Assembly: GCA_964568825.1 (NCBI GenBank)
Contig: CAZMSA010000137.1
Location: 1 to 9,824, forward strand
Source of the DNA: CAVVDT01 sp964568825
GTDB lineage: Bacteria; Pseudomonadota; Alphaproteobacteria; Rhizobiales; Aestuariivirgaceae
Direction of reading: 5' to 3'
DNA length: 9,824 nt
Of this stretch, positions 1-6,097 are shown piece after piece (the first letter of the stretch is position 1; every line of letters starts with the position of its first letter). A program made the position numbers and the translations under genes. Under the pieces are notes generated by a model. That model made no database searches, was not told where the DNA came from, and saw only the letters and a program-made list of their open reading frames with translations.

Positions 1-2
1 TC

Positions 3-1190
3 ATTCCGCCGAGCCTGGTGCTGATCGTCATGGCCGACCAGCTCGGCCGCTCGGTCGGCGACATGTATACGGGCGCCATTTACCCCGGCCTCATTCTCTC
101 CGGCCTTTACGCCGGCTATGTGCTGCTCAGGTGCGTCATCTCGCCCACCAAGCTGCCCGCTCTCCCCATCGAGGCGCGCACGCTCGGCTCAGGCGTGATG
201 TCGCTGCTGGTGGCGCTCGTCATCGCCGTCGGGGTTGGCGCCTTGATTGAACATTTCTACATCGGTAACGAGCAATGGCGCCCGGTGGCGGCCTTCTTCG
301 GTGCCGTCACCTTCGCCTATCTGATGGCCCATCTCAACCGCCGCCTGCAGCTCAAACTTCTGTCGCGGCTGGCCGAGCAGGTGATCATCGTGCTGATCCC
401 GCCGCTCGCCCTCATCTTCCTGGTGCTCGGCACCATCTTCGTGGGTGTCGCCACGCCGACCGAGGGCGGTGCCATGGGTGCCAGCGGTGCCCTCCTGATG
501 GCCTTCGCCAAGCGCCGGCTGGACCTCACCCTGATTCGCCAGGCGCTCGATTCAACCGCCAAGCTGTCGTCCTTCGTGCTGTTCATCCTGATCGGCGCGC
601 GCACCTTCTCGCTCACCTTTTACGGCGTCAACGGGCATGTGTGGGTGGAGCATCTGCTGACCAGCCTGCCGGGCGGACAGGTCGGCTTCCTGCTCGTTGT
701 CAACCTGCTGGTCTTCTTCCTCGCCTTCTTCCTCGACTTCTTCGAGCTCGCCTTCATCATCATACCGCTGCTGGCGCCGGCTGCAGCAACGTTGGGTATC
801 GACCTCATCTGGTTCGGGGTGCTGTTGAGCATCAATATGCAGACCTCGTTCATGCATCCGCCGTTTGGCTTTGCCTTGTTCTATCTGCGCTCAGTGGCGG
901 CCAGAGAGCCCTATATCGACAAGGTAACCGGCAAGCTGACGGAACCGATCACCACCGCTCAGATCTACATGGGCGCCATCCCGTTCGTGCTGATTCAGGT
1001 GATCATGGTCGGCATTACCATCGCCTTCCCGCGCATCGTCACCCATTACAAGGATGCCGACGTCGTCAATCCATCGTTCAAGCTCATCGTGCCGAAAGAC
1101 GCCAATCAGGGCATCGGCCAGCCGCCGGCTCTCAACTTCGGCCAGCCGCGGGCCCTCAACTTCAACCAGCCGCCCAAGATCAAGAATTGA
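3..1190 (+). CDS. dctM: TRAP transporter large permease (DctM family), 5'-truncated by window edge
   Basis: This is the C-terminal 395 residues of the large membrane subunit of a tripartite ATP-independent periplasmic (TRAP) transporter, which drives sodium-coupled uptake of organic acids across the inner membrane. The frame is open from the first bases: the codons before the GTG at 18 read IPPS, giving IPPSLVLIVMADQLG, a typical DctM segment. The true start therefore lies left of the window. Further family signs are the VGVATPTEGGAMGA motif and a run of hydrophobic helices up to about position 1045, including an FF-rich stretch (LLVFFLAFFLDFFELAFIIIPL) and the NMQTSFMHPPFGFALFYLRS motif. After the last helix comes an unusual polar tail ending in a short tandem repeat. 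The gene converges with a TRAP binding-protein gene across a shared terminator; the small DctQ subunit would be expected upstream. The family is certain; the substrate is inferred from the TakP-like partner. Confidence 0.93.
   Translation: MPPSLVLIVMADQLGRSVGDMYTGAIYPGLILSGLYAGYVLLRCVISPTKLPALPIEARTLGSGVMSLLVALVIAVGVGALIEHFYIGNEQWRPVAAFFGAVTFAYLMAHLNRRLQLKLLSRLAEQVIIVLIPPLALIFLVLGTIFVGVATPTEGGAMGASGALLMAFAKRRLDLTLIRQALDSTAKLSSFVLFILIGARTFSLTFYGVNGHVWVEHLLTSLPGGQVGFLLVVNLLVFFLAFFLDFFELAFIIIPLLAPAAATLGIDLIWFGVLLSINMQTSFMHPPFGFALFYLRSVAAREPYIDKVTGKLTEPITTAQIYMGAIPFVLIQVIMVGITIAFPRIVTHYKDADVVNPSFKLIVPKDANQGIGQPPALNFGQPRALNFNQPPKIKN
1116..1175 (+). repeat. 24-base tandem repeat encoding the permease C-terminal tail
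   Basis: Two adjacent 24-base units, 1116-1139 and 1140-1163, are nearly identical, and a partial third (1164-1175) follows. They are in frame and encode GQPPALNF, GQPRALNF and NQPP just before the end of the DctM-type permease. They add a low-complexity, proline-rich tail after the last membrane helix. Confidence 0.75.
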
Positions 1191-1228
1191 GCGGTGCTAC
1201 GACTGCGGTCGGATCGGCCGTCGAGCAA

Positions 1229-1270
1229 ACAAAAACCCCGGAGCCTTGAAGGGTCCCGGGGTTTGTCTTT
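1229..1270. terminator. Bidirectional intrinsic terminator between convergent TRAP genes
   Basis: Arms AAACCCCGG (1233-1241) and CCGGGGTTT (1256-1264) pair perfectly over 9 bp, and the 14-base loop region can add partial AGCCTT/AAGGGT pairing. The top strand continues with a T-rich stretch (TTTGTCTTT). The bottom strand continues with TTTTTGTTTG. The hairpin lies 43 bases after the permease stop and 34 bases from the binding-protein stop, so it can end both transcripts. Confidence 0.85.
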
Positions 1271-1297
1271 GGTGCGGTTCGCGGTTGCCCGCGAGGC

Positions 1298-2404
1298 CTA
1301 CAGCGCGTTGGCGCGCTGTTCGGCCATCATGAAGTTGTTGTAAGTGCCTTCGGCCACCTGGTCCCAAAGATATGAATCGCGACGGAAGTCGGCCATCGAC
1401 GCGAAGATGTCCTTGAAGGCCGGGCTCTGCGCCGAAAGCTCCTTGTAGGTCTCGACCGACGCCTTGAAGGAGGCGTCCATGATGTCCTGCGAGAACGGGC
1501 TGAGCTTGGCACCTCCCGCCACCAGCCGCCTGAGCGCCGGCAGGTTGAGGGCATCGTACTTCGCCATCATGTCGACATTGGCATAGGCAGCCGCCGTCTC
1601 GATGATCGCCTGGTAGCTCTTCGGAAGCGAGGCAAGCTTTTCGTTGTTGACGATGACGTGCAGCATCGGCCCGGCTTCCCACCAACCGGGGTAGTAGTAG
1701 TAGGGCGCGACCTTGTAGAAGCCCAGCTTCTCGTCGTCATAGGGCCCCACCCACTCGGCCGCGTCGATGGTGCCTTTTTCCAGCGACGGATAAATGTCGC
1801 CGCCGGCGATGAGGGTGGGCACCACGCCGATCTTGGCGATGATCTTGCCGCCCATGCCACCGATGCGGAATTTTAAGCCCTGCAGGTCGGCGAGCGAATT
1901 GATCGGTTTGCGGAACCAGCCGCCCATCTGGCAGCCGGTATTGCCGGCGGCGAAGGCCGTGAAGTTGTACTTCTCGAAGAACTTGTTGAGCTTCTCCTTG
2001 GCACCGCCATGATACCACCACGAATTCATCTGGCGGTTGTTGAGGCCGAAGGGTACCGCGGTCGCCAGCGCAAAGGCAGGGTCCTTGCCCCAGAAATAGT
2101 AGAGAGCCGTCTGGCCCATCTCCACCGTGCCGTCGGTCACCTTGTCGGCGACCTGCAGGCCGGGGACGATTTCGCCGGCCGGGAAGGCCTGCACCTGGAA
2201 ATTGCCGTCGGTGGCTTCGGTCACGTAGTTGGCGAAGACCTCGGTGCCGCCATAAAGCGTATCGAGGCTCTTGGGAAAGCTCGAGGTAATGCGCCACTTG
2301 AGCTTCGGCATGCTCTGGGCGATGGCGGGCGCAGCCAGCGTCGTGGCGGCAGCAGCGCCTCCGGCAACGACGCCGGCAGTCTTGATGAATTTACGACGAT
2401 CCAT
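1298..2404 (-). CDS. dctP: TRAP transporter substrate-binding protein, TakP-like (DctP family)
   Basis: This 368-residue periplasmic solute receptor of a TRAP transporter captures an organic acid and delivers it to the DctQM membrane complex. The N-terminus is a twin-arginine (Tat) signal: RRKFIK at residues 3-8, a hydrophobic alanine-rich stretch, and a likely cleavage after AIA (residue 29). The mature part resembles Rhodobacter TakP, an alpha-keto acid binder: SSFPKSLDTLYG (41-52), FPAGEIVPGLQ (74-84), YYFWGKDPAFAL (102-113), GCQMGGWFRKPI (157-168) and LKFRIGG with Arg180. That arginine sits where the family's carboxylate-binding arginine is expected. The length is usual. The ATG is supported by a GAGGGAGA-type ribosome site just upstream. 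The gene converges with the permease gene instead of preceding it in one operon. Naming it TakP specifically, and the keto-acid substrate, are inferences from motif resemblance. Confidence 0.93.
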   Translation of the reverse strand: MDRRKFIKTAGVVAGGAAAATTLAAPAIAQSMPKLKWRITSSFPKSLDTLYGGTEVFANYVTEATDGNFQVQAFPAGEIVPGLQVADKVTDGTVEMGQTALYYFWGKDPAFALATAVPFGLNNRQMNSWWYHGGAKEKLNKFFEKYNFTAFAAGNTGCQMGGWFRKPINSLADLQGLKFRIGGMGGKIIAKIGVVPTLIAGGDIYPSLEKGTIDAAEWVGPYDDEKLGFYKVAPYYYYPGWWEAGPMLHVIVNNEKLASLPKSYQAIIETAAAYANVDMMAKYDALNLPALRRLVAGGAKLSPFSQDIMDASFKASVETYKELSAQSPAFKDIFASMADFRRDSYLWDQVAEGTYNNFMMAEQRANAL

Positions 2405-2553
2405 TTGGTGGTCTCCCTCACAATTTTGGACAAGGCGAGGGCATTTGATCTCGCCGTGCCGTCTTCTTGACCTGGATGAACACGGCGGGCATTGCCGTCC
2501 TCGGATGACATTGCCCCTCGGTTCTCGTGCCCGAAAGACAATCAGGCTGAATT

Positions 2554-2582
2554 ACTTAAGCCCAAGCCAAAATCAAACGCAA
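2554..2582 (-). promoter_or_regulatory. Possible promoter for the TRAP binding-protein gene
   Basis: On the bottom strand TTGCGT (2577-2582) is followed after 17 bases by TTAAGT (2554-2559). This is a weak sigma-70-like pair about 150 bases upstream of the dctP ATG. The sequence is AT-richer than its surroundings. The match is poor, so this is only a candidate. Confidence 0.25.
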
Positions 2583-2612
2583 GTACGACAAAGGCCGCGA
2601 CCCCAGTGGAAT

Positions 2613-2628
2613 CGCATGCGCGCATGCG
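2613..2628. promoter_or_regulatory. 16-bp perfect palindrome, candidate operator
   Basis: CGCATGCGCGCATGCG is a perfect palindrome made of two copies of the 8-mer CGCATGCG, itself palindromic. It lies in the divergent region between the TRAP binding-protein gene and the C26 hydrolase gene, 42 bases before the chosen start of the latter. A repressor or activator site for one or both genes is plausible. No regulator gene is adjacent in the window. Confidence 0.4.
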
Positions 2629-2669
2629 CTATTGCTCCACCACGTGAAATATCAATCTGGGGATCGATC

Positions 2670-3458
2670 ATGCCGGCATCCGGTTTCCGCCCGCTGGTGG
2701 GCCTGCCTTCCGATACCAACGACAAGGATGGCCTTGTCTTCCACACCATCGGCGACAAGTATTTGCGCGCCGTGGCCGAGGTGGCGCGCTGCGCGCCGGT
2801 CATGCTGCCCTCGCTGGGCGATGCCGGGCTCATCGAGGCATCACTCGACCATCTCGACGGCGTGGTGATGACAGGGGCAACGTCCAACGTCCACCCGCCG
2901 CACTACGGCGCCGAGCCCACCCCGGCCCATGAGCCCTACGACCATTCCCGCGATGCTACCACCTTGTCACTGATCACCAGCGTCATCTCCCGTGGCATGC
3001 CGCTGTTGTGCATCTGCCGCGGCTACCAGGAGCTCAACGTGGCGCTGGGGGGCACGCTGGAGACCGAGGCCCAGCGCGGTGAGGGCCGCCGCGATCATCG
3101 CGCCCCCAAGGTGGAAGAACTCGACATTCGCTACGGACCCAACCACGACATCGCCATCACCCCTGGCGGCAAGCTCGAGGCAATTCTCGGCAAGTCCTCA
3201 ACCCGGGTGAACTCGCTGCATCGCCAGGCCATCGACCGTCTTGCCGACGGCCTTCAGATCGAGGCCCGCGCTCCCGACGGCATCATCGAGGCGGTCTCGG
3301 TCAAGGGCGCCAGGGGTTTTGCACTGGGTGTGCAATGGCACCCGGAATACAAGGCCGCGGCCAATCCCGATTCGGTAAAGCTGTTCGAAGCCTTCGCGGA
3401 TGCAGCCCGCGCCTATGCGGCGGCCCGCTCCAACCCCTTGCCCGCCACTGGCAGCTAG
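2670..3458 (+). CDS. Gamma-glutamyl-gamma-aminobutyrate hydrolase family protein (peptidase C26, PuuD-like)
   Basis: This 262-residue cytoplasmic hydrolase has the class I glutamine amidotransferase fold. Its closest characterised relative by pattern is PuuD, which releases GABA from gamma-glutamyl-GABA in putrescine breakdown. The nucleophile elbow LLCICRGYQELNVALGG carries Cys116, and QWHPE supplies His224 and Glu226 of the triad. The N-terminal segment (RPLVGLPSD) and the VNSLHRQAIDRLADGL segment are also typical. I chose the ATG at 2670 because GGGGATC lies just upstream and the protein then starts directly at the first strand, at the family's usual length. The frame is open much further upstream, but that part overlaps the divergent promoter region and the binding-protein gene and has no family-like sequence; an ATG at 2616 is the only reasonable alternative. 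The stop overlaps that of the convergent dehalogenase gene. No other putrescine-pathway gene is in view, so the exact gamma-glutamyl substrate is open. Confidence 0.88.
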   Translation: MPASGFRPLVGLPSDTNDKDGLVFHTIGDKYLRAVAEVARCAPVMLPSLGDAGLIEASLDHLDGVVMTGATSNVHPPHYGAEPTPAHEPYDHSRDATTLSLITSVISRGMPLLCICRGYQELNVALGGTLETEAQRGEGRRDHRAPKVEELDIRYGPNHDIAITPGGKLEAILGKSSTRVNSLHRQAIDRLADGLQIEARAPDGIIEAVSVKGARGFALGVQWHPEYKAAANPDSVKLFEAFADAARAYAAARSNPLPATGS

Positions 3459-4138
3459 ATCAGTTCCAGCAGCGCTGCCAGCGAGGTGATGGTGACGGCG
3501 GGGCGGCCGGGGATGCGTTCGTCCTTCAGGCCGAAGCGGTCGATGCGGGCCACCGTGAACCCGAAATGGGCTGCCGCCTGGCCATCCCAGGTATTGGCCG
3601 AAACAAAGCCCACCTGGTGCGGTTCGCTGGCCCGCGATCTATCCAGCGCCAACTGGTAGACGGCGGACTTGGGCTTGAAGATGCCCACTTCCTCGACCGA
3701 CAGCACATGATCGAGGCTGGCGCCGAGCCCGGCCGATTTGACCGCCGCCTCCAGCATCGCTGGTGAACCGTTGGACAGGATTCCCGTCTCCAGCCCGGCG
3801 CCTTTCAGCCCGGCAAGCGCCACCCGTGCATCGCCATAGGCATCGAGCCCGAGATAGAGCTGCATCAATTCCTCGCGCAAGGCTGGATCGGCTAGCCCGT
3901 GGGCCTCCATGGCATAGTCGAGGGCATCGCCCGTCACCTGCCAGAAATCGGCATGAGAGCCCATGAGTGAACGCAGCCAAGTGTATTCGAGCTGCTTCTG
4001 CCGCCACAAACGCGAAACGGCATCGGCCTGATCACCGATGCGCCCCCCCACCCGCGCCACCGGCGCATGCACATCGAACAAGGTTCCGTAGGCATCGAAG
4101 AACACGCTTGAGACACCGGAAAAGGCTTTGGCGGTCAT
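3455..4138 (-). CDS. (S)-2-haloacid dehalogenase, type II (HAD superfamily)
   Basis: This 227-residue HAD-fold hydrolase should convert (S)-2-haloacids to (R)-2-hydroxyacids through an aspartyl-ester intermediate (EC 3.8.1.2). All residues known from L-2-haloacid dehalogenases are present: nucleophile Asp15 in FFDAYGTLFD, halide-pocket Arg46 in LWRQKQLEYTWLRSLMG, Ser122-Asn123 in ILSNGSP, Lys155 in IFKPK, and Ser180, Asn182 and Asp185 in SANTWDGQAAAHFGF. These match the numbering of the Pseudomonas YL enzyme with an offset of four to five. The start at 4138 is chosen because GGAG sits 8 bases upstream and the length is then standard; a frame-open ATG at 4204 would add 22 atypical residues and run over the nitrile hydratase promoter region. 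The gene is divergent from the nitrile hydratase operon and convergent with the C26 gene, sharing the CTAG at its stop. Activity on halogenated acids is well supported by the residues; the natural substrate is unknown. Confidence 0.92.
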   Translation of the reverse strand: MTAKAFSGVSSVFFDAYGTLFDVHAPVARVGGRIGDQADAVSRLWRQKQLEYTWLRSLMGSHADFWQVTGDALDYAMEAHGLADPALREELMQLYLGLDAYGDARVALAGLKGAGLETGILSNGSPAMLEAAVKSAGLGASLDHVLSVEEVGIFKPKSAVYQLALDRSRASEPHQVGFVSANTWDGQAAAHFGFTVARIDRFGLKDERIPGRPAVTITSLAALLELI

Positions 4139-4167
4139 TTGCATTGCTCCATAAATTCGGCTCTTAT
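4139..4167 (+). promoter_or_regulatory. Possible promoter for the nitrile hydratase operon
   Basis: TTGCAT (4139-4144) and TCTTAT (4162-4167) are spaced by 17 bases on the top strand. The pair lies in the 76-base gap between the dehalogenase gene and the nitrile hydratase alpha gene, giving a leader of about 40 bases. Both hexamers match the sigma-70 consensus only partly. Confidence 0.3.
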
Positions 4168-4176
4168 CGAAGAACG

Positions 4177-4190
4177 GCCCATCGATGGGC
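4177..4190. promoter_or_regulatory. 14-bp perfect palindrome in the dehalogenase/nitrile hydratase divergent region
   Basis: GCCCATCGATGGGC is a perfect palindrome centred about 31 bases before the alpha-subunit start and 45 bases before the dehalogenase start. It sits immediately downstream of the possible top-strand promoter, a position typical of a repressor operator. It could also form a short hairpin in the leader RNA. Confidence 0.4.
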
Positions 4191-4214
4191 GATATCCGGG
4201 ACAAAGGTCAAGCC

Positions 4215-4850
4215 ATGAGCGCGCACTCCCACGATCACGATCATGCGACATCAGGCTCCGAACTCGATGAAATGACGCTGCGGGTGAAGGCACTCGAATC
4301 GCTGCTGGTGGAAAAAGGCTACGTCGATCCCGCCGCCCTCGATGCCCTGATCGAGACCTACGAGACGAAAGTCGGCCCGCGCAACGGCGCACAGGTAGTG
4401 GCCAAGGCCTGGGCCGATCCGGCCTACCGCGAACGGTTGAAGGCCGATGCCACCGCAGCCATCGCCGAACTGGGATTTTCCGGCCGCCAGGGCGAGCACA
4501 TGGTGGCGGTGGAGAATACACCCGAACAACACAACATGGTCGTCTGCACCCTGTGCTCGTGTTACCCGTGGCCGGTGCTTGGCCTGCCGCCGGTGTGGTA
4601 CAAGGCGCCTGCCTACCGCTCGCGCGCCGTCATCGACCCGCGCGGCGTATTGGCGGAGTTCGGCGTCACGCTGTCGCCGGACCAGGCGGTCAGGGTGTGG
4701 GATTCGACCGCCGAGATCCGCTACCTGGTCATTCCCATGCGCCCCGAAGGCACCGAGGGCTGGAGCGAGGAGCAGCTTCAGCAACTCGTCACCCGCGACG
4801 CGATGATCGGCACTGGCCTTGCGCTTGCGCCCGGCGAGGTGAAGCCATGA
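4215..4850 (+). CDS. nthA: Nitrile hydratase alpha subunit, cobalt type
   Basis: This 211-residue subunit carries the metal centre of nitrile hydratase, the cytoplasmic enzyme that hydrates nitriles to amides. The claw motif CTLCSC occupies residues 111-116: Cys111, Cys114 and Cys116 as thiolate ligands (two of them oxidised in the mature enzyme) and Ser115 as a backbone ligand. Thr112 and the following YPWPVLGLPPVWYKAPAYRSR are the cobalt-type pattern; iron enzymes have CSLCSC followed by TPW. The helix region LRVKALESLLVEKGYVDPAALD (around residues 22-43) is typical. The N-terminus is rich in His and Asp (HSHDHDH, residues 4-10). The ATG at 4215 follows an AAAGG site. The stop overlaps the beta-subunit start as ATGA, indicating translational coupling. 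In related enzymes cobalt is inserted with help from the activator protein encoded downstream. Confidence 0.97.
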   Translation: MSAHSHDHDHATSGSELDEMTLRVKALESLLVEKGYVDPAALDALIETYETKVGPRNGAQVVAKAWADPAYRERLKADATAAIAELGFSGRQGEHMVAVENTPEQHNMVVCTLCSCYPWPVLGLPPVWYKAPAYRSRAVIDPRGVLAEFGVTLSPDQAVRVWDSTAEIRYLVIPMRPEGTEGWSEEQLQQLVTRDAMIGTGLALAPGEVKP

Positions 4851-5509
4851 ACGGCGCCCACGACCTCGGCGGCATGATGGGCTTCGGCCCCGTCGATGCC
4901 GAACCCGGAGAACCGGTCTTCCATGCCGATTGGGAAAGCCGCGTGCTCGCCGTGACCCTCGCCATGGGCGCGCTGGGCGAATGGTCAATCGATGTCGCCC
5001 GTCAAGCCCGCGAGAGCCAGCCGCCGGCGCAGTATCTCATCTCGTCGTATTATCAAATATGGCTGGCCGGTCTTGAAAAACTCATGGCCGCACGCGGTCT
5101 GGCAAGCGCCGGCGAACTGGCGAGCGGCTGGGCCGGGGGTCCGGCGAGGCCGACGAAACACCCACCGCTTGCCGCTGCAAATGTTGCAAAGGCAATGACT
5201 GCCGGTTCTCCCTATGAGCGCCCGGCCCCGGCGCCCGTCCGCTTCAAGCGCGGCGACAAGGTGATGACCAAGAACATCAACCCCACCGGCCACACCCGCC
5301 TTCCCCGTTACCTGCGCCACCACGAGGGTGAGATCATCGCGGTGCATGGCGCGCATGTGTTTCCCGACTCCAATGCGGCCGGCAAGGGCGAAGACCCGCA
5401 ATGGCTCTACACCGTGAAATTCGCCGCCAGCGAGCTGTGGGGACCGGATGCAGATCCGCGCGACAGCGTGACGGCCGATCTGTGGGAGCCTTATCTTGAG
5501 AGCGCCTGA
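4847..5509 (+). CDS. nthB: Nitrile hydratase beta subunit, canonical copy
   Basis: This 220-residue beta subunit packs against alpha and completes the active site. The N-terminal part (1-95) has the family signature HDLGGMMGFGPV, then EPVFHADWESRV and YYQIWLAGLEKLM. A proline/alanine-rich linker leads into an SH3-like C-terminal domain with PTGHTRLPRYLR, HVFPDSNAAG, LYTVKF, ELWG and DLWEPYL. Arg52 and Arg157 fall exactly at the numbers of the two arginines that contact the oxidised cysteines in the Pseudonocardia cobalt enzyme. The ATG overlaps the alpha stop and has a strong GAGGTGA ribosome site. The next gene, a paralog of this one, begins 3 bases after the stop. Nothing is missing, so this is expected to be the working beta subunit of the operon. 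Confidence 0.96.
   Translation: MNGAHDLGGMMGFGPVDAEPGEPVFHADWESRVLAVTLAMGALGEWSIDVARQARESQPPAQYLISSYYQIWLAGLEKLMAARGLASAGELASGWAGGPARPTKHPPLAAANVAKAMTAGSPYERPAPAPVRFKRGDKVMTKNINPTGHTRLPRYLRHHEGEIIAVHGAHVFPDSNAAGKGEDPQWLYTVKFAASELWGPDADPRDSVTADLWEPYLESA
5213..5509 (+). repeat. Duplicated 297-base segment, copy 1 (3' part of first beta gene)
   Basis: This segment aligns without gaps to 5870-6166 at about 87% identity (39 differences counted by eye), including 69 identical bases at 5360-5428 versus 6017-6085. It encodes the C-terminal SH3-like domain of the beta subunit. Most mismatches are synonymous or conservative. Confidence 0.9.
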
Positions 5510-5512
5510 GCC

Positions 5513-6097
5513 ATGATCGGCATCCACGACATGGGCGGCATCATGGGCTTCGGCCCTGTTGACCCCGAAGCCGGCGAGGCGGTGTTCCGTAGCTGGTGGG
5601 AGGCCCACGCCTTTGCCCTGTCGCAGGTCGCTAGTCGTGCGCCTTCCATCGATGCGTTTCGCCACGTCGCCGAGCACCGCTCGCTCGCGGCGTATCTCGC
5701 CATGCCCTATTACGGGAAATGGCTAGATGAGCTGGAAAAGGGCCTGCTTGCCTCCGGCGCCATCACCGGCGAGGAACTGGCCGCGGGCCGGTCGGCCAGC
5801 GGACGGGTTGCCAATGCCCGCGCGATCCCGCCCGACAAGGCGATTGCCTCGTGTTTCGCGCGCCATTCTTATGAGCGCCCGGCACCGGCGTCGGCCCGCT
5901 TCACTGTCGGCGACAAGGTGATGACGAAAACCATCAATCCCACCGGCCACACCCGCCTTGCCCGCTACCTGCGCCACCATGCCGGCGAGATCATCGCCGT
6001 GCACGGGACCCACGTCTTTCCCGACTCCAATGCGGCCGGCAAGGGCGAAGACCCGCAATGGCTCTACACCGTGAAATTCGCCGCCCGTGAGCTGTGA
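5513..6097 (+). CDS. Second nitrile hydratase beta-subunit paralog, truncated by an in-frame TGA
   Basis: This 194-residue beta-like protein is a tandem paralog of the preceding gene. The N-terminal half has the HDMGGIMGFGPVD signature but is only about 45% identical to the first copy; differences include FRSWWEAHAFAL for FHADWESRVLAV and YLAMPYYGKW for YLISSYYQIW. The C-terminal half (from Tyr120) is about 86% identical. Counterparts of both active-site arginines remain (Arg50, Arg154), although LPRYLR has become LARYLR. The frame ends at TGA 6095-6097, exactly where the first copy has the Trp codon of ELWG. Another 22 matching codons continue in frame to a second TGA at 6164-6166, giving an expected length of 217. 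The truncation removes the end of the SH3-like domain, so the product may be unstable. Whether this is a functional shortened subunit, a young pseudogene, or a sequence error cannot be decided here. Confidence 0.85.
   Translation: MIGIHDMGGIMGFGPVDPEAGEAVFRSWWEAHAFALSQVASRAPSIDAFRHVAEHRSLAAYLAMPYYGKWLDELEKGLLASGAITGEELAAGRSASGRVANARAIPPDKAIASCFARHSYERPAPASARFTVGDKVMTKTINPTGHTRLARYLRHHAGEIIAVHGTHVFPDSNAAGKGEDPQWLYTVKFAAREL

Noticed and set aside
2271..2669. An upstream extension of the C26 hydrolase frame by 133 codons.
   Set aside because: It overlaps the start of the divergent TRAP binding-protein gene, has no family-like sequence, and the ATG at 2670 has a better ribosome site and gives the usual length.
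4139..4204. A longer dehalogenase start at 4204 adding 22 residues.
   Set aside because: The extra residues are not family-like and would cover the promoter region and palindrome of the nitrile hydratase operon; GGAG is properly spaced for the ATG at 4138.
6095..6097. TGA as a selenocysteine or reassigned tryptophan codon in the second beta gene.
   Set aside because: The position is Trp in the paralog, not Cys or Sec; no selenocysteine-insertion hairpin was identified, and neighbouring genes use TGA as a normal stop and TGG for Trp.
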